From contig JAJEKV010000030.1 of the NCBI GenBank assembly GCA_021234155.1, positions 10,666,525-10,730,524 on the forward strand: DNA of 64,000 bases, written 5' to 3'. Origin of the DNA: Isoetes taiwanensis (Eukaryota; Streptophyta; Lycopodiopsida; Isoetales; Isoetaceae). Numbering within the stretch: position 1 is the stretch's first letter; each line of letters opens with the position of its first letter. The notes under the pieces are model-generated. The model saw only the letters and a list, made by a program, of their open reading frames with translations, was not told the origin of the DNA and did not search any database. A program made the position numbers and the translations under genes. Positions 56,506 to 64,000 of this stretch are shown one piece after another.

Positions 56506-59433
56506 GGATGGCTGGCATAGTTGGATGCACTTGCAACGATCAAAAGTTTTGCCAAACAGTGGGGCCGAGAGTACAGCAGCAGGTCGCGCTTTACTCGACA
56601 CTTTCTATCAGGACCAGCTCCATTCTCGACAGGAACTCCTTCCAAGGGCACAAATCCAAGCGTTAGAGAAGGAGCAAATCCAACAGACAAAGACAAAGGC
56701 AGGTCTACAGTGATTTCGTGATGGAGACCGTTCTACAGGCTTTTTCTTTTGTGTGGCTAATAGGCGTTGCATGGCATCAACCATGTCTTCATTGTTTTTG
56801 GCAGATGGCTTAGTGCTAACGGTCAGTAGAACCCAAGCAACATCTGCATAAGCACTTCTAGACCTTTTTTTGCTGAGAAACGTCTTCCCTTCCAGTCACA
56901 AATGCGAGCTGCAATCTTGTCTAGAATTTCCCCCATCATATCTGATGAGTAGCGCATATCAATAAAGGCGGCTATAACGGCTGATGATTTAGGTTCAGTA
57001 GTCTTTGCATTAAAAAGAGGCAAATGCCCAGGTTTGGACGGTTTGCCAATTGAATTCTTTCAAGAGTATTGGGAATGGTTGGAGCCAGATGTATATGATG
57101 CTTTCTGTGACTTTCGGTAGTCTATTGCTTGGAATAAAATTCTAAACACAGGTGCCATCTCACTCATCCTCAAGGTCAAGGATCCTTGACCAATCACCTT
57201 ATTGTCATCGATATATAGGTTCTTTGCCAAGGCTTTTGCAGAGCAGATGAAGTCCATCTCGACGACTCAATCAGGTTTTCTTTCAAAAAAATGCATTTTG
57301 AACAATATTGTTGTAGCTTACAAGGGAATCTATTGGACATGCAAGCAAAGCCTTCCAGTTGTATCTTGAGCTTGATTTTGCGAAGGCTTATGACAGCGTT
57401 AGCTGGGAGTTCATGCATCATTCTATGTCAAGACTGGGATTTGGGCAATGATTCACATCAGACATCATGAAGATGCATGTCTCTGCTCGGGCAACTGCTA
57501 TGATTCATGATGTGGTATTTGCCAAGGATTCCCTTTAGCACCATTTCTCTTCACAACTGTGGCAGAGGCTTTGTCACAGTTATTCACTATTGCAACCATA
57601 GCGGGGCTTTTCCATGATCCCGCGATGCAGGATGGCACACAGGAAGTTTGCAATCAATATGCCGACGACACATTCCTATTCCTGGTCGCTAACGTTGAGA
57701 ACCTAGAAGATATCAAATTGCTTTTAGATACATCTTCACTGGCTCCCAGTATCCTTATGGGGTAGCAGAAGTGTACAACTTTATGGACGTTGGACACTCT
57801 GACTTTGGCATGAGTTCATGGTTATTCATAGTTATTTGCTCATGGACAAACCACCAAGTTGCTAGGGATTTCAGTTGGCATCCATGTTAGTGCTGGAGCT
57901 TCATGGGAAGAGGTCATTAAGGGTTTCGAGAAGCACTTGTTTTGATAGTCTAGTTTGCTGGTCGTATTACAGTGGCCGTGTCAGTCCGTAATAATATCCA
58001 TGTCTATATGGTATCCTTACTGCTAGCCCCACAAACCAAAGTACATAGCTCATTGCAATAGTCCAGACCTTTATATGGGCAGAAACTGAGGAAGGTGTTG
58101 TGATTAAAGTGGCTTGGTTGCATCCTTCCAAAATGGGCAGGTGGTCTAGGTATGATAGACTTCTTACTGCAAGTTCATTTGGAGACTCTTGAATGTTGAA
58201 GATGACTCTCATGATTTGCGCCGTCTTAGACAATCTCTTAGTCATTGTGTTCCTCTAGGCAAGAAGGCAGTCAAACTATTGCCTTGGGCATTGTTTCAGC
58301 CTCTGCATCCTTTTTCAAAGGCTTCTCCATTTCTGCATAAATTATTGGCAACATGGGATGCAGTCAAACATCTTTTTTGGCCATGTCCTTCCATCCACGC
58401 CCTATTGGAGACTCCTTGGTGGTGAGCACCACTGCCATTAAACCCCTCAGCACCTCTACTGGCTGCATCAGTGCATCCTCTTATACAGAGACGATGGGTC
58501 CTTGCATTCAAGCATAGTATGAAGCCCGTCTATTGTCTTGGCCTGAATTTCAAGCAAAATTTGTACTCTCCCGTTGGGATGTATCTATGTGGGAGAAGAT
58601 CGCAGAAAATTTGCCTCTTATGGTGCAGGTTGGTGTTACAGAAAGGATGAATTGTGGTTGTCACAAAAATATCCACAAAGGCAAGCCCTTTTTCCATCTA
58701 GTATATCTCCTCCTCCTAGCACCGCAGCCCGTCCTATTGCCAATTGGATGGCACCTACAGGTTCCGCAGCCCAATTCGAATCGTATATGGCACTGGCTTT
58801 GGGATAAGTTGCTCCATCCTAAAGTTTCAGTACTTTGGTGGCAGGTTATCCACAGGTGCATGCGTGTTAATGCCTTCTGGCATTGATATGATTCTCGTAT
58901 ATCTGCAGTATGCCTGCTCTGCCTTTCAGACATTGAGACTCTTGAGCACTGTCTTTTTATTGTCCAGAGGTTCATCCGACGTAGTCATGGTTATAAGGTT
59001 TGTATAGCAGTGCACTGGACTGCCGATGCATCCTCTTGGCATCCTACCTCAATGCATGGCCCCCAGCTATACAGAGGGCCTTTCATCTTGATTCTGGTTG
59101 GCTCATGTGGTTGATATGGGAGTGTCGCAGGCGTCACATCTTTCAGGGTAGTTACTCATCTACACTCGACGTTATTGTTGTGGCCTAGGATAAGATATTG
59201 ATGGCTTATGAGTGTTTCTCCCTTAAGCCAGAAGTGAGGGAAGATATTTAGATTTGATACCTTCGAATTGATTCTTATCGTTAGACTCCTATTCTGGAGT
59301 AAGCATATTGTGATTTAGGCTCGTGTTCCCGTGGCATCTTTTTGTGCTTATACAGTAGATGAGGCTTGTACATTCTCTACTGTTCATATCTGATTAATAA
59401 ACTTTTTGCTTTCGTCCTTCAGAAAAAAAAAAA
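56506..59433 (+). pseudogene. L1-type LINE, RT to poly(A)
   Basis: Continuation of the LINE cut at 23020. The linker reads LDALATIKSFAKQWGRE. RT blocks are FALKRGKCPGLDGLPIEFFQ (about 57005), TQSGFLSKK, a decayed LDFAKAYDSV region near 57370, and the catalytic NQYADDTFLFLV (about 57652). A zf-RVT-like end follows (WHWLWDKLLHPKVSVLWWQV near 58790). A poly(A) tail closes it at 59423-59433. Stops and frameshifts are frequent. L1 elements copy themselves by target-primed reverse transcription. Confidence 0.85.
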
Positions 59434-60640
59434 ACCCCGCCTGAACTAGCAAACGCTAGACCAGCATCTGCCTCGATCAATCCCTTGGCAGTATTAACGT
59501 CCTAATATGTAAACTGAGCAAGCCAGTCTAGACTAGTACCTCTTCTCCCAAAGCCTAAGTAACTGAAGACCATTATTCGTTCTCTAAAATCATAAGAAAT
59601 AAGAAGTAAATCATCTGCTACAGTCATCAACATGAATTCTGTGCAATTACATAGACTATGAACTCTATATACAATTGTTTGAAATTTATTCCCAGAACTT
59701 GACTTTAGCTTATACAACTGTTAAGCTAACCAAATATAGATAAATTGAGCCAAGAGGACCATACCACTTGTATCAGTTATCTAAAATATTTGTGTTACTT
59801 GAATCATTCTGATTATGTAGACCATCACTAATGTAGCTTGTATTCCAATGAATAGACAACTCCAAACTCCAAGTGGCCTTGTCCATGTCCTTTTCGAATA
59901 TCCCACATCCTTCACACTAAAACCAACTCTAACAGCAAAATAAACACATTTGGAGAAGAGAACCCTTACCTGCAGCCAATCAATAGACAATTAGTGTGAA
60001 AAGGTAAATGTGCAAGGGCCAAAAGGTACATTGGGTCTTCAGTTTATCACTGATCACCAATTGTATCCTTTTGCCCAGAGTTAGCTTTAACGAAAAAGAG
60101 ATGGAATAATACTTGAGATCTTTCTCAAATTCAAAAGCTTAATGAAAAAGATATGCCCACTATGTAGGCTTATGTCAACTCATTTGAATCACATAATATC
60201 ATTTAAAATCATCTTCCATAAACTAATCTGAGCATTCATGCCAGCATCATATCTAAGTCTGAGGGCATAATGCATCTTGTTAAAGCATCAGGCATATGCC
60301 TCACTCAAAATCTTAAAAGACTCCAAGTCCCAAAAATTCAGCCAATGGAAATCTTATTAGGATCATATCTAGATTATTATCTAGCTAAAAATAAGCTAAT
60401 TATCAAATTAAAGTATTTCAATCATGTACAATCTAACCTGATTGAAGTCGTTCCAGATTTCGGCAGTTTGCCTTTGATCTTTAGCAATGGTGTCTGATGA
60501 AAAAATTGTCATACCACTTGCAGACCATAAGTGCAGAAAAGCTTGTCTAAGAAAGCTTATCTTCGATTCAGCTAGATCTGTTTCTTGTCAAGAATGTCTG
60601 ATCATTATTATCTAGGAAATATAACATGAGTATTTGCACA
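59434..60640. other. No recognised feature
   Basis: AT-rich sequence with short motif-free frames. No clear L1 target duplication was found beside the poly(A). Confidence 0.45.
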
Positions 60641-60850
60641 AACAGCATCCAACTCATACCTTGTAATGCTAATTTTAAGCAAATGCCTAAAGCTACAGGC
60701 TTGGAGATTTCGCAAGTTTCCAAGTTTCCAGGCACTATGCCAAAGCATAAATAGTATTAACATGTCAATAACCATCATTAGAGAGATCGAGTTGCTTCAA
60801 AATCTCTGCATTTAATTAAAAAAGCACATACCAAAGTAGAAATTTGGGCT
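60641..60850 (-). pseudogene. Possible LRR trace
   Basis: On the minus strand, EILKQLDLSND and, in another frame, GNLRNLQAC resemble leucine-rich repeat pieces like those at 2.7-3.9 kb. It is too short and broken to assign. The following stretch to 61840 shows no supported gene. Confidence 0.25.
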
Positions 60851-61839
60851 GCCACCAGCAAATCCGAAATGCCCATTCTTTATCAAATCTTTTAATGATT
60901 AGGCAAAACAGCAAAAGGTTGTATCTCTGGCCACAGCATACGATTTGTAGAACCTAGGCATGTTTTCTAGCAAAACCAGATAGATCCGGCATGCTTCTCA
61001 ACCTGTAATCAGCATATTTTCCACAGGTCTGGAAGTCAAATGCCTGCTATGGCCTACTGCAAACATTTTAGCCTTCCATTTTCTTGCATCGAAGCAATGC
61101 GCAATATTATTTTTTGTTGGCATGGAGCTGACATCTCCAGCGGCCAACCATCTACTAATACAGTGAGCATTTCACCATTTGCAGCAAATACTATATTTCA
61201 GCCACCTGTGCACAGCTCCGAGCAACAAACTTTTGTCATCAATGATTTGACAACCAAATCGCCAAATCGGCAAATTGTCATCAATATTATTTAGGCATTA
61301 CTTGTGTCAGCTTGATCAATAGCAATTGTTGCCACGTTCATTACCATTTCCAGCTCTAGCGCACACCACAACACAACTCCACGTTCCACACAACTTCTCA
61401 AAGCATTATTTGTGCATGACTTGGCATCATATAAAGCAGAAGATTATGCCTAGCTGCTAACAAAGGAGATATTGAAAATCCTGTAACTTGCCACACTGGA
61501 ACAAAAGGCTTACAAGATTGCTATGTCCTTCTAAGGAAAGGATAGTAGAGCAATGTTTTGGGAGAAGATGCACCACTAGACCATCACGCACATCCAGCTT
61601 TCCTCGAAATAAATCGTTCGATAACAATATAAATATCTCAAACGACAGCTCAGGCTGATAATTGATCCAGCTCTCCACCCACAAGCAGTCAAGCGGTACA
61701 AAGCTTTCATTAAAGGAAAATGCACAACTACATTGCAGAGCATCAATATAAAATGTTTCAACTTCTTGACCGCCTCCCAAAAACATTCTAAAGGAGAGTA
61801 TTGCACACAAGCCTATGCAGCCTCTTAGTAACATCTCTT

Positions 61840-62762
61840 CAGACTAGTGGGTATAGTACTTGATGCAGCTCTATGATCCTAATATGGCTTGAAATACTGT
61901 CCAGCACAAGCCGGTCCCTCGCTAACTATAACCAAGGCAGATGTGGCTCTCAAATGGTATAGATGGCATCAGGCTGCATTATTGAAGCATGTTGGACCTC
62001 ATATTGTCCTAGTCTTGATTAGTTTGTTCAATAGAGCACTTCCTGAAGGCTTCCCATGCAATGGGCCATCAACAGAGTAGTTCCATTTATATAAAGCAAG
62101 GGATGGACATTATCCTGTCGATACTGCACCATTATGGTCAGTCCTTTGTTGTCAAAACTGCTCGTCATAATCCTTGAACATTAATTAGCATAGGACAGAG
62201 ATAGAGGTATGTGCACTTGGCCAGACAGGTTTTAGACCCAAGCAGTCCACAATTGATCATATTTTCACATTGCACACCCTACTAGAGCACAACAAAGACA
62301 ACGCTAGGATCTGTACTGTTGCTTCTTGAATTTTGTAAAGGTTTTCAACATTGTGCCTAGAGAGAAGCTGTCTCGACGTATTTTTTCTACCAGGCACCCC
62401 ACAAGAACTACAAATATATGCAGGTTGTATAGGACAGTCATGGCTCGAATGCGTCCATCATGTCACCTTATCAACATAGTGTGGGAATGCACCAAGGATG
62501 TCCATGCTATTTGAACTATATATTAATAAACTGGAGGAATGGCTTGCCCAGCATGGTGGGGGAGGAGCTTGACTTACTAATTACATCATTCGACAATTGA
62601 TATATGTAGATAATGTGGGCCTATTAGCTCACATCCCATCCAGTACGCAGCAACTAAATGCATTGGGCACTTTTTGTTAGGATACTGGAATGCGTGTCAA
62701 GTTGCCAAAGACCAAGGTACTCCCCATTTCATCTTCTAGACAACATTTCAACAGATGCTATG
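61840..62762 (+). pseudogene. Decayed LINE RT, same family as 15.5-20.8 kb
   Basis: Blocks parallel the other copy: VLVLISLFNRALPEGFPC (about 62006) against VLTTLFNRALQEGLPR, and QTGFRPKQSTIDHIFTLHTL (about 62222) against QAGFRPRHSTIDHIFTLRAL. It then breaks into other frames. More AT-rich and more mutated than the 18.7-kb copy. It is cut at about 62762 by LTR sequence. Confidence 0.75.
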
Positions 62763-63018
62763 TTATGGTGAGCCACCCTTCGAGGTGGAACTAGGTGTAT
62801 TTGATGCTAGGTGTTTACGTTTATTTACACTTCCGCAGCTAGGCTGATCCCGAGGGAGACGGGATGAATCACACGTCCATTCTTCCCCATCGATTCCTTG
62901 TCAGATAACAAGGGTTCGGTGCTAGGTGGACGGCCTCTGTCAGCATGTGCGTTGACAGAGGGATGAACTCCGATTTCTTATACGATGGGAACATCGTATA
63001 TGAGCAGGGGACGTCACA
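62763..63018 (+). repeat. 3' end of a divergent chromovirus LTR
   Basis: It shares CCACCCTTCGAGGTGGA and CTTCCGCAGCTAGG with the other LTRs, has the terminal hairpin TATACGATG/CATCGTATA and ends GGGGACGTCACA. The 5' part of the LTR is absent. It represents a third subfamily. Confidence 0.8.
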
Positions 63019-63019
63019 G

Positions 63020-63031
63020 TGGTATCAGAGC
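63020..63031 (+). promoter_or_regulatory. Primer binding site, initiator tRNA-Met
   Basis: TGGTATCAGAGC one base after the LTR end, as in the composite element. Confidence 0.92.
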
Positions 63032-63234
63032 AATGATCTTGGAGGATCGAGATCGAGCACATGCCATCTCCCTAGTAGTACTAACAGTCTAGATCTTCAG
63101 TCTTGGGGATGGCAACCCATGCACGAGCCTCGATAAATGGAAAAAAAAATCATCTTAGAATAATAAGCTAAGCTAATATAGTTAGCAGAAGTATAATTAA
63201 AAACCTTAAAACCTAAAAATTTTGGCCATCAGAA

Positions 63235-63325
63235 TGAGAATGAGAATAAGAATGATTTTTTATCGTCCACTGAGGCCAATCGGCCTATGGGACCCACAAG
63301 GAGCGCAGCAAACTTATTACTGTCA
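63235..63325 (-). repeat. Inverted LINE 3' tail in the leader
   Basis: The minus strand reads GGGTCCCATAGGCCGATTGG, CAGTGGACGATAAAA and then a (CATTCT)-like simple repeat. This is the LINE 3' end of 20740-20846, inserted in the leader of the divergent element. Confidence 0.75.
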
Positions 63326-63327
63326 GA

Positions 63328-63615
63328 GAGTGACCACTCATAGAATGTGCCTGAACCCTTAACTAAAAATTCGCTCGAGGCTCTCGCACACTGTGTGAGT
63401 GTTTGACCATAATTCATCAAGAAATATACATAATTAGAGTAATCTAATAGCATAACGCGACTTAAAATCCGATTTCAAGCTAGGAAAACATGCCATACCC
63501 CTAAGAAAGTATCTAAAAAACATAAAATAGAGTAAAAAAGGAGTGACCATCACAGAGTGCGCCCGGGGCCTTAGCTAAAAATTAGCTCGAGTCTCTCGTG
63601 CACTGTGTAAGTAGT
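63328..63615. repeat. Paired leader hairpins, divergent version
   Basis: Two imperfect inverted repeats (about 63328-63402 and 63541-63613) have outer arms resembling ACTCA..GTGTGC and CACAG.GTGC, with a common inner block TTAGCTAAAAATT. Position and pairing match hairpins A and B of the composite element, though sequence is largely different. Confidence 0.5.
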
Positions 63616-63724
63616 GGGAGTAAAGTTTGTCTTAAGGAACCAAATATTTTAATCCAGCAAACATTAATGTTTAAATAATGAGATAACATGAAAATTGTAG
63701 GTGGAAACCCTAAAACTCCCAGAC

Positions 63725-63734
63725 CTATAAATAG
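63725..63734 (+). promoter_or_regulatory. Internal TATA-like box
   Basis: CTATAAATAG about 113 bases upstream of the MARTK start, the same spacing as in the composite element. Confidence 0.5.
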
Positions 63735-63837
63735 ACCCTTAAGGTTCCTCATTCTCACCGTACACCTCCAAGTTGCTGCGTTCTGACTAAGAAGACGATT
63801 TTTAGGCGCTCATAAAGCGATCAGGCTACTTCAAAAC

Positions 63838-64000
63838 ATGGCCCGCACCAAATGAATTGCTAGAGTCATTATAGAAGACGGATCGACCGGCATCCAAGTC
63901 CTCACCGCCGAACAAAAGGCAAGGGAGCCCCAAGAACCTGCATGAACACAAGAATCCTAAAATCCAAACCCAGAGCAGCAAAACACAGAGCACCAAAATC
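63838..64000 (+). pseudogene. H3-like gene start in divergent element (edge-truncated)
   Basis: ATGGCC opens MARTK, then TGA, then IARV: the H3 tail start with a stop in place of Q5 and V in place of K9. The linker that follows (EDGSTGIQVLTAEQKAREPQEPA) does not resemble that of the other copies and soon meets another stop. The rest lies beyond the window. Its value is that a diverged subfamily has the same H3-tail start at the same place. Confidence 0.7.

Noticed and set aside
61457-61834. PPR-like or kinase-like gene on the minus strand
   Set aside because: A phrase resembling a PPR unit (NLVSLLFQCGKLQDF) is present, but no second repeat or conserved spacing supports it.

Overview
The window is repeat-dominated nuclear DNA of a land plant. 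The evidence is plant-type leucine-rich repeats (LxGxIP), a PLS-type pentatricopeptide repeat fragment, a chromovirus primed by initiator tRNA-Met (PBS TGGTATCAGAGC), and a Tat-like Ty3/gypsy element. A DIRS-type tyrosine-recombinase retroelement and many decayed PPR/LRR pieces would fit a large-genome non-seed plant (fern or lycophyte) better than a typical angiosperm, but the sequence does not settle this. No intact host gene is visible. Nearly everything is a transposable element, a pseudogene fragment or unannotated spacer.

Layout: 0-5 kb holds small repeats, an LRR pseudogene and a PPR pseudogene on the minus strand. 6.9-8.6 kb is a solo LTR with a perfect 5-bp target duplication. 8.9-13.4 kb holds two pieces of a DIRS-like element (reverse transcriptase/RNase H, then tyrosine recombinase, minus strand). 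14.1-14.4 kb is a cluster of hairpins. 15.5-20.85 kb is a decayed non-LTR retrotransposon (LINE) with 5' tandem monomers and a microsatellite tail. 21.2-22.6 kb carries tRNA-Val-derived SINE heads. From 22.8 to 59.4 kb lies an L1-type LINE, split by a 33.5-kb composite LTR element (23025-56500) whose outer LTRs are flanked by the same 5 bp, TCGAG. After 59.4 kb come a decayed LINE and, at the right edge, the start of a related but divergent LTR element.

The exciting part is the composite element. It is a Ty3/gypsy chromovirus (gag, protease, RT, RNase H, integrase, C-terminal chromodomain) that carries extra genes between the 5' LTR and gag. The first encodes a histone H3-like protein. It opens with the exact H3 tail MARTKQTARK, continues through an acidic and a basic linker of about 300 residues, and ends in a complete H3 histone fold (ALKEIRHFQRS ... 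PFQRLVRE ... LQEAAE ... HAKRVT ... GERP). In the plus copy this gene is interrupted by a nested Tat-like retrotransposon (25649-35339), but the two halves join in frame. A second extra gene (ORF B) is unrecognised. Each extra gene has its own TATA-like box and is preceded by a pair of about 67-bp hairpins with arms GTCTCACACGTYGCGCC. A second copy of the H3-like gene start lies on the minus strand (51907 downwards), and the divergent element at the right edge also opens with MARTK at the equivalent position. An element with both an H3 tail and a chromodomain, a family of H3-tail readers, suggests self-recognition or chromatin mimicry. That link is inference.

The composite also contains two inverted partial copies in tandem (minus strand, 40955-53974). 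They create a near-palindrome with about 4-kb arms, and one of them has lost the H3 cassette, apparently by recombination between leader hairpins.
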